NCBI GenBank assembly: GCA_947579665.1
Contig: OX388345.1
Coordinates: forward strand, 64,099,454 to 64,163,453
DNA length: 64,000 nucleotides
Direction: 5' to 3'
Origin: Sympetrum striolatum
Taxonomy: Eukaryota; Arthropoda; Insecta; Odonata; Libellulidae
Below, one piece after another: positions 1-12,420 of the stretch. Below the pieces are notes generated by a model. It saw only the letters and a program-made list of their open reading frames with translations. It was not told the DNA's origin and did not search any database. Numbering within the stretch: position 1 is the first letter of the stretch; each line of letters opens with the position of its first letter. The translations under genes were made by a program, and so were the position numbers.

Positions 1-1148
1 TTCCTTTGGATTGCAAAGTAGAAGTCGCTTCATTACGCTGATGTTCCGAATTTTCCAATACTCAATAAACTAGTACCACAATATAATATCCTCGAACTCA
101 GTTCTCGCAAATTCAGTTGTTCACAAAAAGGAATAATATTCTTTCCTTTTCATTGTTTCATCATTATATTGAATTTTATATTTATTAAAAAATTCTAATC
201 CACTATTTAAAATAATTTAATGGATTAGCTACAAATAATATCGTTTAAGAACCGTTTAACCTAAAGCCCGTCGTGAATTTTAAGGTGCTATTGCATCAAA
301 AAGGTACACGAAAAAAAGATGGAAATATCCTAACCGGTAGTACGACTATCTTGAATGTACATCTAAAGCAATGGGAACCTAAACTTTTCTAGCCACTGCA
401 GCAAAATACACTCTTAAATCTCCATACATTGATGCAGTTCATCCTAATACGTTGATTACCGATTTCTATGCATAATAGATTGGCATCAAAGCACGTTTAT
501 TTTAGTGTGAAAATTATTATTCTACTCCTCACGCCGTTTTTCTTCTTCCCTCGAAAAGGTTGATGACCGACATATGGGGGATGAATTCCCTGACCTTAGC
601 TTGAATCTAAATACAGGCGCCTTGAGAGGTACTACTAGAGAGCTACTCAGAGGTTTATTTCAGGTAAAAATAAATTTCCTTTAGCTTAAGAATATATGGA
701 TCAAGTTTATCAAGTAGAATATTTTTACTAAAAATTCTTTATTACTATTAACATCTTGTATAAAAAGACATACTGCTCTAAATATTACATTGACAACTAA
801 TTCCATTGATTTTACTCCGTCTTTTACTTTTAAGTTCTGTTTAAACATTTCTTCCCTAATTTTGCTACGGTATCACATTTTCAAAGGCATTTAAATGGCA
901 TATTAGGTTGTATTCTCTAAATAATTTCTAAAAAACTTACTAATGCTAGCGATAAATTTGCGAAAGGTAGAAAATTTAAAGAAAATAGAGATTGAATAAT
1001 TAGAAAATAATTCCGGGAACAACATCTCGAAGAAGTTCTTATAAAAGAAGTCTCCATTGGAGTTATTTGAATTTTAATAAAGAAGAGGAATAATATGCTG
1101 CCCAATAGCCAAATGTGAAATATTTCGTCTTTGGTGAAAGTGTTAAGT
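1..1148. other. AT-rich non-coding DNA
   Basis: Short chance open frames only. No repeat or gene-like signal was recognised. It is upstream of, or in the first intron of, acj6. Confidence 0.6.
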
Positions 1149-1385
1149 ATTATTACAATAACCTCGCGTTTAAAATAGCAAGAAATGAATGCGATAAAAA
1201 CAAACCTTGTTAGCATGAAAAAAATCTTCACACAGCGAGATTTCATTCCAGAGTTAATTTCAAGAGCTCTTTTTGAGGCTTTATGAAAAATATACTCATG
1301 ATTTTTTTTCCTCCACTGAAGTAGTAATCCAAGAAAATTTTTTCTATATTCTACTGTTCACGTGTCGAATCAGTTATAGTTATAG
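1149..1385 (+). repeat. Dispersed repeat, copy A (about 237 bp)
   Basis: This segment matches 2751-2980 along its whole length in the same orientation, with scattered substitutions and small indels (about three quarters identical by eye). Shared landmarks are an attattac start, the run aaaaacaaac, the GATTTCATTC stretch, GAGGCTT, TCCAAGAAAA and a GTTATAG end. No coding capacity and no terminal inverted repeats were seen, so the class (MITE, SINE body or LINE tail) is not assigned. Confidence 0.85.
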
Positions 1386-1398
1386 CCTAGAAGGCAAT

Positions 1399-1450
1399 AT
1401 TTTGTCTTTGGTGAAAGTGGTCCCGGGTTCGATACCCGGTAGGAGCCCAA
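1399..1450 (+). repeat. tRNA-like SINE relic
   Basis: Bases 1423-1439 form a perfect tRNA T-arm (5-bp stem CCGGG/CCCGG, 7-base loop TTCGATA) that contains a pol III B-box (GGTTCGATACC). The following bases resemble a 3' acceptor strand, but no matching 5' strand, D-arm or anticodon arm lies upstream, so this is not a tRNA gene. A related fragment without the T-arm (GTCTTTGGTGAAAGTG) occurs at about 1127-1142, just before repeat copy A. Confidence 0.7.
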
Positions 1451-2270
1451 ATGCGAAATTACCTAAGATATCGAACCCATTTTTAACCAATAAAACAATA
1501 ATATTGAAGATAATTTTAATATGTATATAAAGAAAAACAGAGACGACTATTTAATAAGTATTATAATTATTAATGGCTAATTATTATTAACACTTGCGAG
1601 AATTTAGCTCTGGCACGACATACATCGTAATTCATGATGTCCAAATTAAAACTTTACTGAAACTTTCGAAACAAAGAACGAATTTTTTTACTTGAACTTA
1701 TTGACACAAAGAACAAATTTTTAGTTTTAATAGTAGGTTTACATACCAATCATACCTTAAGGTTAGACTTAAATTCGTAATGCTTTCGATAAATCCAAAG
1801 AAATGAGACCTTATTTTTTTATTGTAGCACAGTTAATTCCCATCCCCCCTCTTCATCCAACTTCTTCCCTCTCTTCCTCCTTGTCTCCCCCTCCTGATTC
1901 CTCTTTTAAAACCTCTTCTTCCCCTCCGATCTCCCCTTCAAAACCCTTAAATACTATCGCCAACTTCCGAGAGTGCCACTCTAATAACTCCATCCTCGGC
2001 GAGGGGAACGGGGATAATTGAAATGCTATGCTCAGAGGATGGAAAGGGTTCCTTCAGGTCGCACGCTCCTTCCTAATTTCTCCCCTTCATCGTTTCTCAC
2101 GCAATTTCCATTTCCGGAACCCGGAGAAACTTATGTCCCGTTAGAACGGAATCAAAGGTCGAAGTCCGGAAAAATCTCACCTGCTTCCTCATTGACGCGT
2201 GCCGTTCGGTTGGTCTCGGCCAAAGTGACGACAATGTTCATCCGAATTTTTTCATACCGTTTATTTCAAT
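1451..2270. other. Non-coding; pyrimidine-rich patch
   Basis: Ordinary AT-rich DNA to about 1825, then a C/T-rich stretch (about 1840-1960), then moderately GC-rich DNA. Open frames here have no recognisable product. Confidence 0.5.
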
Positions 2271-2700
2271 AATCACCCGACGTGGGGAAGCGCGGGCTAA
2301 TTTATTAATTTCTTTAATTATTCCGATCCGTAATTACGCATGCCCGCGCGATCCGAACCGAACGTTCGCGTATATTAGTTGATTTATTAAGAATAAATAT
2401 GAATAATGAGGCGCTGACAAAAGAACCAATCAGCGGTGACGTGCCGGATACCAATCAACCAGCAAAGGTTCGAAAAAATCGGGTTCGTAATTGGACGCAG
2501 ATGACTCTTTTCAACCTTTCGGAAACGTATTTATTTCGTTTGATTTCGGGCGAAAAATTTCGAAAAGATTTTAATTACAAAAATTCGTCCGAGGCCCCGA
2601 AATTAAGTATTAAAAATGATAGGCTAAGCGGATGGAATTTTCAATCAAGGAATTTTTCCGGTGGAATCTCGATGAAATTTGCTCGCGTGAAGTGATGACG
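2271..2700. promoter_or_regulatory. Possible regulatory element with two CCAAT boxes and a CRE half-site
   Basis: CCAATCAGCG (2426-2435) is followed at once by TGACGTG (2437-2443) and by a second CCAATCA (2451-2457) 25 bp from the first. This combination is common in NF-Y/CREB-type promoters. The surrounding 400 bp is richer in CpG than the flanks. A frame of 98 codons starting with ATG (2399-2695) overlaps it but has no recognisable motif. No transcription start can be shown. Confidence 0.25.
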
Positions 2701-2750
2701 AAGGTGATCTAATTGGCACGCCTAAACAATAATTACCAAAATTTAATGGG

Positions 2751-2980
2751 ATTATTACGATAAACCCGCATTTAAAAAAGCAAGAAGTGCTATAAAAACA
2801 AACATCATTAGCATTAAAAAATCGTCACACCGCGGGATTTCATTCGAGTTCATTCCAAGAGCGATTTGTGAGGCTTGATGTCCGATATACTCGTATGATT
2901 TTTTTCTCACCGCTGAAGTACTCATCCAAGAAAACATTTTCTATACCCTACTTTTCCGTGTCAAATGAGTTATAGATATG
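2751..2980 (+). repeat. Dispersed repeat, copy B (about 230 bp)
   Basis: Second copy of the repeat at 1149-1385, same orientation, 1.6 kb away. Its last 12 bases, TTATAGATATGA (2970-2981), recur at 3101-3112 beyond the hairpin described next. Confidence 0.85.
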
Positions 2981-3029
2981 AAAGAAATTGAACATGAAAT
3001 TTTACTTAGCACGAGGAAGCTTTAAACCC

Positions 3030-3102
3030 AAGGTTAAACAAGGAGTGAAAAATTGTGACATGTCCCTGTAATGTGACAATTTTTCACTCCTTGTTTAACC
3101 TT
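3030..3102. repeat. Near-perfect inverted repeat, 32-nt arms, 9-nt loop
   Basis: Arms 3030-3061 and 3071-3102 are reverse complements at 31 of 32 positions, separated by GTCCCTGTA. The flanking direct repeat TTATAGATATGA (2970-2981 and 3101-3112) brackets the structure. It could be a small fold-back element with a target duplication, or a template-switch inversion. The near identity of the arms means it is recent. Confidence 0.93.
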
Positions 3103-3112
3103 ATAGATATGA

Positions 3113-5100
3113 CTTCGCATGTTAAATATATGCCATTAAGATTGTATCAAATGGATGCTATCAAAACTAAAACATCGGAATTAGGCTGAATAATGTATCA
3201 AAAATTATTAGTTACGCTTAGCAACGGAAATCTGCGAAAGAATTGTTATACATTTCAGGAATAATAGAGTGTTTTTAATACTTGTTTAACTGAAGCCTTT
3301 GTATCACTATAGATAAAAAAATAATACTTACACTGTTTTTTACGAGAGCCTCAAAAATGCTCTCAATTGGTGGGAAGTTTTTCTCGATAAAAACACTTTC
3401 ATTGCTTGACGTATAGCTTTAAATTGCCATATTACAATACTCCAGTTTGAATAGCAAAAGTATACTAATTACAGCAAAATTCACCCAGTTAAATGAAAGT
3501 ATTTCAGAATTCATTTTCAAATAAACATATAGAGACTAATGGAACTAAATGTCAGTACAGTACAGAAGTCATGATACGTAAAGAAATTGAAAAAGAGATG
3601 AATCCTGGAAACTTACATAGTATAATTACTAATCCCCTAGTTTTGATACATGACAGAAGATGCAGGTTTATTTACCAATTTATCGCCACTCAATGACTTT
3701 TATTGTCCGGCAGAGTATATTCATTCCCTCATGATACATGCATAATCATTAACGAATAAAAGGTAATGTTGATTTATAGTCGATGCAGATAACAATATAG
3801 TGCCAGAAAAAATTTAATAATACAACATCATCTTATAGCTGTAACAATCAAACTGCAAAATGTTCAACACTGTCCCGAAGTACCATTTACATCTTCCACC
3901 TCTCGACCCATCTCTCTCCATTCATGTTCCTACTCTCTCGTTAACCCTAATCTACTATATGAAACCTCTTTATCAGACGCTTTCAATCCAAATACCCCAA
4001 TTTTATATCGCCAAAGAATACATCAGATAATGGATGCGGGTTGCGGCTGAATATCTTGGGGCTTGATCAGAACCTATTCATCCATAATTGACTGTTTATC
4101 ATCAGAGCTTTTGCATTCTATGGGTTGTTTGTACAGCCTACCACTCACGATTAACTGGTTTAATCCAACCTATCACTTAATCTGCCCTTTTCTTGTCCAA
4201 CTGCTCTCAACAGTAAAATTTGTATTGGAACTGTAAGGATGGAAGATATCTTGTCTTTAAGGATCCATCAATCATGAAAGAAACTGTAGGACAATTGTGC
4301 TTACCCAAACACAATACGTTATCTTCTTCGAAATTACAAATAGAGTAAGTTCAATAAGGTAAACTCCCGGAAATAATTATCACACACTAAGGTTCCATAT
4401 TTATTATTATATTTAGTACCATATGAAAACATTTTCCTAGTGGTTTACTGCAGTCAGCTTTATAGCATTACATGTTTCATGGCTGGTTGGATTTATTAAA
4501 TCACCGTAAAGAAAACTGTAATTTGAGAAAAATTTAATTTGCAAAATAATACTACTGATACTTAATTTATATGAAGTAGAAAGTAAACGAAACACTATTT
4601 GTAAAATTAACGAAAACACATCCTAGTTCCAGGTATATATTTCCGTATTCTAATTCATACTCAGCCTGAATTCATAAATATATAAGGGAAGAAAGCATGG
4701 TAAACTCGTAACCAAAACTTTGGCCCTCATAAAATTTACTTAGTATAAAAACTAAAAATGGATGATTTCTAAAAGTTTACTATCTTTTTCTCTAATTTAC
4801 AATCAACTACCATTGTATATTTTTTATATACGTTGATTTATGGAAATTTTTGCGAGCTATAAAGCTAATATGCCGAGCAACTGGAGCCCAAAAATTTGGC
4901 CCTGCTTAAATATTCTAAATTTTGGAAATTCTTGTGACCTTGTGAGCTCCCTTGCTTTGATAAAGGATTGAATTAGTTTTCTCTGTATTAATTTGTTTAT
5001 TTTATCCTCTTTTCTGCATTTTCTTGTGATCAGATTTTATCGTGAGCAGATTTTCTTGCTTAAATATTTTCTTTGATTTCACATCTTATAATTTAATAAA
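3113..5100. other. AT-rich non-coding DNA
   Basis: Nothing beyond short chance open frames was seen on either strand. Confidence 0.55.
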
Positions 5101-5660
5101 CTCAATTCGACTGAATTCTCACCGGTCAGGGATATCTTACGAATAGCCTTCTTTTGTTCCAAACACGAGTGAAAAAGTTAGGCTTGTTTCGCTCTAAAAC
5201 CTCTCTTTCCACCCCATCAGCTGTATTACGAGGCACTGTAGCGAGTACAGCGAGATGACTCTGAGAAGCACATAAAAAGGGCAGAAGTGAGGAACTTGGC
5301 GTAAGCAACCAGAGCGGAGAAGTATGCCTGGTAGACGTCTTTAGCGGAAGGATCTTTTGATGAAGCGGGTCTAGAGAACTCGGCAAGAGGCAGTGACTTT
5401 GGCCGTGAAATATGCACGCCTTCCGTGACAGCGGAAAAGACGCCTAAATCCCTGAGAAGGGCCCCGTCGCGTAGTTTATGCATCGCTGTCTGGAAGAAGC
5501 GGGAAATGGCGTGGATGGAGAGAATGTGATACGAGAAGCAGAAGTAAGGAATGGAAAAATGCATGGAAAAGATTTTAGGTCGAGAAAATTTAAGAAGACG
5601 ATAACAAATATAGCTATGATAAAACCTATTTTGTTTTGGTAGGACTAACTCATTTTGCAC
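5101..5660. other. Moderately GC-rich segment with overlapping minus-strand open frames
   Basis: Two overlapping minus-strand frames (86 and 144 codons) cross this segment in different phases. Neither has a recognised domain, and having two frames open at once points to base composition and not to coding. Confidence 0.35.
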
Positions 5661-6590
5661 TCATATTTAACCCATTTGGGTATACCTAGGTATTAGAGGA
5701 TTTAAAGAAGGAAACATAAGAAAACAACTTTTTTATCATATAAAGGGCTCATTTCTTCATGGTCTACACTAAGAAAATAATTGACTGTTACAGGAAAACG
5801 CTCGAAGAAGCAAAGTGAAATTTTGTGAAACAGATGGAAACAATGGACGAAGGAAGGGGACATAATATTCCAAAAATCAGAAAATAGTTCTTTTACTTTC
5901 TTAATGATATCATTAAATAGATCAGGATAGATGATGGTCAAAATTATTGAAAGATATACCCTACAGGAGCTATAGATGTAAAACTAAAAAAAAAGGAGCT
6001 TGACTGGAAAAATACCGTTGACACTGAGGAAAATCATTAAATTTAACTCTTCCTGTGTTTTGCGAGCCTTTTGTACACATTTTAATCCTAGAAAAAATCT
6101 TTAGGCCTAACGTTCATATTTTCACAAACTTTGTTAGGGATTTGGTATCTTCTAGCTGCCTTACAAAAATCGTTTCCGTGAATACTTCAGGAAACAAAAA
6201 TTAAACAAAACAATGGTCCATTCATAAGCTTGGAAACCGAAAAAAAACATGCAAATTATGTGATATTCCGGTTAACCAAAATACAATCATATAAACATAC
6301 ATGTTCAAATGAAAGGAATCTGGAAAATAAAGAATAATAATAATAATATTGATTACGACTTTATCACAAGAATTTTCTCCTTGAGACATCAATCTCACAT
6401 TTAAGCTTTACGCTCCGAGCACAAACAACTATGACCTAGTGCCATATGTTGCTAGGCTTGCACGATCCTAGTATCTAGTGGTATAGCACTAGCAATATTG
6501 GTAGGCTTAGCCAGTAGGCGATAATGGGAAAGGGAAAAGAAATTCTTTGGAAACGTCTTAAGAATAATTTCAAGGAAGATCAAATATGAA
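5661..6590. other. AT-rich non-coding DNA
   Basis: No feature apart from a short AAT microsatellite (about 6331-6352) and an octamer ATGCAAAT at 6249-6256. Confidence 0.55.
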
Positions 6591-6599
6591 AAAAATCTG

Positions 6600-6660
6600 A
6601 CTGCACTGGAACTTGAACCAAGTCTCCCAACTACCGGTAGCTTCCTATACACAGATAGAA
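6600..6660 (-). repeat. tRNA-like SINE relic
   Basis: On the minus strand a B-box-like GGTTCAAGTTCCAG (plus-strand 6606-6619) follows a short GC-richer, anticodon-arm-like stretch. No complete cloverleaf can be drawn. Confidence 0.4.
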
Positions 6661-7059
6661 AATTCTAATGTACCGTTCGAAAGACTTAGGTATGGGCATA
6701 ATTATTCATATCCGTTCTTCAATAGGATATTTCCAAGTACACATATATATGCTATATCACCCTTTGCCTTTTCTTAAGAATATATATTAAAGAGACATGG
6801 AGTTTGTGAGAAGACGAACAGGAATTTACGGAAGCAAATTTTCTTTATGGTGCCATCTCACATTTGAACCCTAAAAATACGTAATATATGGAATCGACGA
6901 TCAGCTGGGGAGAAAATGTTGATAAGCCCCAAAATAGTGTGAGCACCGAAGAAAGGAGGATAAGAAAGCCTGGGACAAGGGGCATGCCCGAGGAAAGTGA
7001 AGGCAATGTCGGAGAGATGTAGAAGCCGAGAAGGCAGAATGATAAAGGAAGGATAAGGA

Positions 7060-7770
7060 CATGAAAAGCGTCCCACTTACTCTCTCCCTCCTCCACAGCC
7101 GCCCCCCGAGTCTTCCCGGTGAGCTTCCTTCCCACGCCGCGGAGTAGCGCCAAACGCTCTCATAAAATATAGACGCCATGTTTAAGAATGTATGGCGGGC
7201 GGGTAGTCTTTACCATGCGGTTATAATGTTGACATAATAGCGTCGAGAAACGGCGGGAATGAGAGAAAAGTGGGGTTTTTATTTGAGGGCCCGCCATTTT
7301 CCCTCGCTTTTTTCCCACATCCTTCGGAATTCTCATCTCTCGATTCTTTCGCTTTTTTGTTCACCGGTAGGTGGCGGGAGTCCTCAATGGACACATAGAG
7401 AACGGTGTCGACTTATCAACGCCTCTTTTGACCGATGGCTTAGCCGAGCAGCTAAATGCGTAATGAGGGTAATAGGATGGGGCGAGGTTTTTTTCTGCGA
7501 GGGGATGTCGTGAAAGGGGACGGCCCATGCGAGGCGAACGTGGGGTGGTGTGGGGATTTGAAGGCGTGTGTCTCCTTCCAGGTCTGTTCGAGTGTGTTTG
7601 AGAAAGGACGCGTTGTACTTAGCAGTCACGGGAGGCCATTTTTTGGTCGGCGCAGAGCGGGAAGATTTCCCACCTAATTGTTGCAAAAAGACGTCGTCGG
7701 TTCGAGAAGCAAACAAGGTTGGAGGTGTTTGCCCGCGCCTCCAACGCGGGAGGGATATCTAAAAACGTCA
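7060..7770. other. GC/CpG-rich island
   Basis: About 700 bp with many CpG dinucleotides in AT-rich surroundings. Several overlapping frames (64-110 codons) are open in different phases on both strands, as expected from composition. A consensus-like acceptor and donor at 7098 and 7119 bracket 20 nt, too little to call an exon. It may be an unmethylated regulatory region or a promoter; nothing in the sequence decides. Confidence 0.4.
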
Positions 7771-8462
7771 GCCGATTACGAGTTCCGTGTCATTATGAGA
7801 AGGGACCGATTATTCTGAACAAATGAAAGAGAAATGAGTCTCGAGATACCCTACAAATACGGCGATTCTCGTGGAACTGATATTAAGGAGCTGATTACAT
7901 TTGAGGGACAAACTTCAGAAACATGATGTGGACTTAATACATGGTGCGATCGATAAAAGCGGTTATGAATCAGGAGCACTGGAGAGGAGAGGCACAATTT
8001 ACTGAATTGAATTATCAGATATTATTTTGATTGGTCATAGGGTCTAGTAACTCGTTGAGTGATTAAGGAGAAGATAAAATTTATAGAAAGTCCTCGAAAT
8101 TACTATTATTATTTCGGTTATTTTCATTCGAGGAAAGAAATAAATGAAAGAGAGATAATTGCGTACATTCCTCTATGTATGTAATCTATACATTCCTCTT
8201 CGTACTAAGCTGTGTTTGTTCAATGCTGTCATCAATACTTATTTCTCTATCTATTTCATCTAAAGCATTCACATCTCAATCTCTTCCTTTTATTTAAAAG
8301 ATATCGTAAGTCCTGTCTAACTACAGAATCTCAAATTTTCAAATTTCATTGACACATCCTCAATCTTTGCCTTCACTCATCAATCGGATATTATTATTGA
8401 TAATACATGGTTGAAGGTCGATTAAAGCCAATGCAAGTAAGAAGATACAAATCAAAATAATT
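7771..8462. other. AT-rich non-coding DNA
   Basis: No feature recognised. Confidence 0.5.
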
Positions 8463-8562
8463 GTATTGAAAAAACAGCAAACTATCTAAAACGTGAGTGA
8501 ACCCAATGCGCTCTGCATACGCAATCACTAACGTTTTTTATGCTTTTCCGTTTTTTCAATAC
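8463..8562. repeat. Imperfect inverted repeat, 38-nt arms, 24-nt loop
   Basis: Arms 8463-8500 and 8525-8562 pair at 31 of 38 positions with no gap. The outer 13 bases (GTATTGAAAAAAC) and an inner AAAACGT block are perfect. Size and shape fit a MITE remnant or a pre-miRNA-like hairpin. No known insect microRNA was recognised in either arm. Confidence 0.85.
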
Positions 8563-8989
8563 GTCATTCTATGCCATCAGTGGTCTATTGTATTCTTAGA
8601 TAAATTAAGTTAAATGAAGAACAAAATTACTTTTAACGAGAAAAGTACGATCAGAATTAATAAATATTCCTTACATCATCCGAAAATTACCTTTCTGTTC
8701 CGGATTAAAATGACCCTCCATCTACAGATACGGATGAATGATAAAGATAAATAATGCCGAAGAATAAGAGATATTATATCAGACATTTATATTTCGAAGG
8801 TAATAAAGGCCGAATCTCAAGAGTTTACAAGTTATCATGTGCTTATAAAGAACTGGTGGCCGTAGTGGAGCGATCATATCACAACTCATTTCTGCAATCG
8901 AGGCAGTCATTCAGGGGAAAGGAAGCATCAACTCATCCCGGCACTAAAACAAAACGAACCGCCTGCTATCTGGCCATCAGTCTATGATC

Positions 8990-9390
8990 GTTAATATCCC
9001 AGGAGGAAAAGCGTCGACAGCGATAGCGCTTTTTTTAAATAAGCGGAGGAAACCTCTCTCTCTCTCCGATTGATTACAACAAGGCATGGGTGTGCCGCAA
9101 CGATCCTCTCGGAAAATAGAAGAGTGATTGAGTTTCGTTCCGAAGCTTTTATGGAAGACCAGAGAAAGCGAAGCAAACGTCTAGATAGAGATTTTTTACG
9201 ATGCAATCGAAGCATCGATTTGCTAGCGATCGAACGCTTTAGCAAAACTCGGAAATCCCAAATGGGAACAACTACACGGCTGAATATCACACAAACGCAA
9301 GCATCAATTGTACCTAAGTTCATCTTTTATTGTTTGCGATGGATTGATTATCATGGCCATGCTATGCAGTTTGACGAACGTGTTTACTGA
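8990..9390. other. Segment with long overlapping open frames, no recognised product
   Basis: Frames of 110 codons (minus) and 106 codons (plus) overlap almost completely. The plus frame has no ATG at its apparent start. Composition is closer to 45% GC. No domain is visible. Confidence 0.3.
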
Positions 9391-11760
9391 TGAATTTATC
9401 CTGTCTATTACTCAACAGAGAAAATTTGCTGCTATCCTTTGCTTAAGGCACTATATTTTCTCAGTTATAGATTTATAGATGGATATATTAACCCTTAGCG
9501 CAGATTTCTTACTAGGTTTTTATTCTCCATTATTTGTGTTGATTAGCTTCATACTTTCTGCATCCTCCAAAATATCAAAGAGATAAATGCACAAAGACAT
9601 CCCTCATTTACTTCCTCAAGTCAAGTACTTTTCCGTACACTAATTACTATAGTATTAGATATAGTTTATAAGATATTGAAACACCTACAATATTTCTATT
9701 TGTTAGCAATTGAATATAAGATGGCAATGTTATAGAAAAACGTAACTTCTCTTTGCTAATGTGTTAGAAAATCCAATTTCACTAATACTATGAATAATAT
9801 GAAATAAATAGTATGAATGACTACTGAATTGACGAAAGTTTGACTGAAATACGTAATTATATTTATTTTATCGTCAACAAGGAAATATTATAATCATGGT
9901 CGTTCACAAAATTACAAAAATAAAATTCTTTTAGATATTTGCATCATCCAGTCATTTAACCTGCGTACTACTTACTAAAACTATATTTCAAACAAAACAA
10001 ACTTCCATTCTTCCACGTGAAGCTATTACGCAAATATTTCCTTCTCATTTGTAGACACACATGACTCCTAACAAATAAATATCACTATGGTACATTACGT
10101 ACAAGGTAGATTATTTTAGACTTATTAGATGAAATTTTGATTGATAAACAGAGATATGATATGAACTCATTATAATATAATGCAATACAAATGTCTTTGT
10201 TGAACGAATTTGTGACTAGTAGGTCCCATCATCCATTTAATCCTTGTAATAATGAATAACACGTAAAGAATTAGCTAACAGTTTTCCTCAACGGTCGATA
10301 GTAATTTCGGTATCAGATGGGGAAACGATCATTCAACCATTCAAATGATTATGCGTTCGATAAATACATGCTACATATGAAAATAAACATCGAAAAGGAC
10401 TCCCTGGCAGGAAAATCAAACAATTCTAACAGAAAGACAATCATTATCTCATGTTATTGTAACGTAGTGTTTACTTATATTAAATTAATAATGACTTCCA
10501 TGTTAAAATAGTTACCTCTTGAATCGAACTTTGAATTATAATCACAACATATTTTGCAGAACAACATGGTTAGTAGCGATCGAATAGTCTATTATCAGCT
10601 CTTACCCTAAGCTTCAATTTAGACCGATGGAACTTCACGTTTACATAGGTTTAGGTAGAGTATCATTTGAAGTATTTGCTTATTCGATTGGTTCCTGATT
10701 GCAGCTGAAACAAGTTATTGCAGTTATTCCAATTTCTTCAATTTGCTCCATCCTCGAGATCATGATTACTTACTTTAACATCCGAAATCATTTCTTTACC
10801 ATAGCTCTCCTATATTCCTAACTTTCCCTAAATCATTTCCACTCTTGTCCTTATCAAGTTAGATTTTATTCTCCCATTAATACAAACCCTCTTCATTTCT
10901 TAGAAAAATCTCCAAATTTGTTTGACCTCCTAATTTTCAGTATTTTTATCCTTCGGATTACCTTCTAGGCCTCAAAACTTTCTAGATACTAGTATGCTTT
11001 ATCGCTTGGTCCATAACTTTGTACATCGATGTAATGGATGGATATGCTACATTGAGACTGATGATTCGATCATTACCATAGATAACCAATATCCATGCAC
11101 AACTATACTGAAGCACACATCAGGAATTTTGAAAAAATACACCTATAAGGTTCGAAGGTATTATAAAACTTGCAGATGTAGCTCGAAGCATTGAGCAAGG
11201 AGGTACAATTTTGGGCACATGGTCGAGTGGACTGTTACTATGCGAATCTATTAGGACAATATACAAAGAAAGAGCGACTTGAAAACTCTACAAAAAGAAC
11301 AAAACCAATCATTACACTAAAACAAACATCAAAAAATCACTTTTTCGAGTAGATTATATAATAATCATGTCAAATTTATGAGGAAGAGTTGTGCACTTAG
11401 AAATGTCCCTTTGCCATTAAACCATGGGGACAAATATTTATACCCATATAGGATCCGTCAGTGCTAAGAAAAACATACTATCATACATACTCATATACAT
11501 ACATACTATCAGCAATCGATGCCAGTTTCAGGTTACTCTAGTATAGAAGAAGAGTATATTCTCTACGAGAATACTTCAAGGATGTTAACCCAAACGTTAC
11601 CTCATTCTTTTTCGAAACATAACGATGAACAAGTCTCATGGATCTTGCAAAAGGAAGTGCTTATGGAACCCAACGAATAACTCTTTCTTCTCCAGCAATA
11701 CTATGTTATTGTATATGTTTGAGGTTAGATAAATCCACATTAATATCAGATTATTCTTCG
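9391..11760. other. AT-rich non-coding DNA
   Basis: No gene-like signal. It contains an octamer at 9937-9944 and simple CATA-type repeats near 11483-11508. Confidence 0.5.
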
Positions 11761-12420
11761 TCTTCGATTGACGTAAGCAGCGAGCATTGAATTCGTGGAT
11801 AGGAAAGCGTGGAGATTAAGGTAGGAAAACGTGCGGATGATATGTTTTGTGAAGCCGGCAGGTTAAAGGGTAGGACGAGGGTGAAGGGGGGGCGGGAAGA
11901 CGGGTAGCCGCCTCAGCCAGATCGATGAGGAGCGCGGTTTGCATGAGAGCGAGGCCTCCAATGAAGACGAATGGCATGCAGCAGTTATGTGCCTACGACG
12001 AGAGGCATCCATTTAACTAAAGCCAACGGCTTCCACTCAATTCCGACGAAAATGATCTCCCCTGGTTTTTTTGACAAGTCAACAAGTGGCTATCCGACAT
12101 AAATCGAACTGTTTACGTGCATTTCGACCGCAAATTTGATGCGATACGGGATTTTTTCGCGTTAAATGAACGTGCAGTTTTAAAAATGAGTCAGGAAGGG
12201 AGGCCGAAAAAATTTAAAACGAAATTGGCCGAGATAAATGATCAGATTTGTTGCGATTTGTGATAAAAATGCGGGTTAATGAGGTGTGGCTTTTTTCGAT
12301 GAGTTGGAATCGTAAAAATGAAAATTAATTTGTTTCGGAATTGATACCGTCCGCTTAGTCGAAGTGTTTCCCCTTTAATTATTATACGTCCCTTTGCCAC
12401 GTGTCTCCGAGACATTCAAG
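11761..12420. other. Intermediate-GC, CpG-containing segment
   Basis: GC-richer at 11800-12010, then balanced composition with many CpGs to 12420. No long open frame. It looks like non-coding DNA of possible regulatory value, but no specific motif array was identified. Confidence 0.3.

Noticed and set aside
1374..1448. A tRNA gene ending at the perfect T-arm
   Set aside because: No 5' acceptor strand, D-arm or anticodon arm can be drawn in the 70 bases upstream.
7099..7118. 20-nt microexon between a strong acceptor (CTCCTCCACAG) and a GTGAGC donor
   Set aside because: Its length is not a multiple of three, it matches nothing in Acj6, and C-rich islands give such sites by chance.
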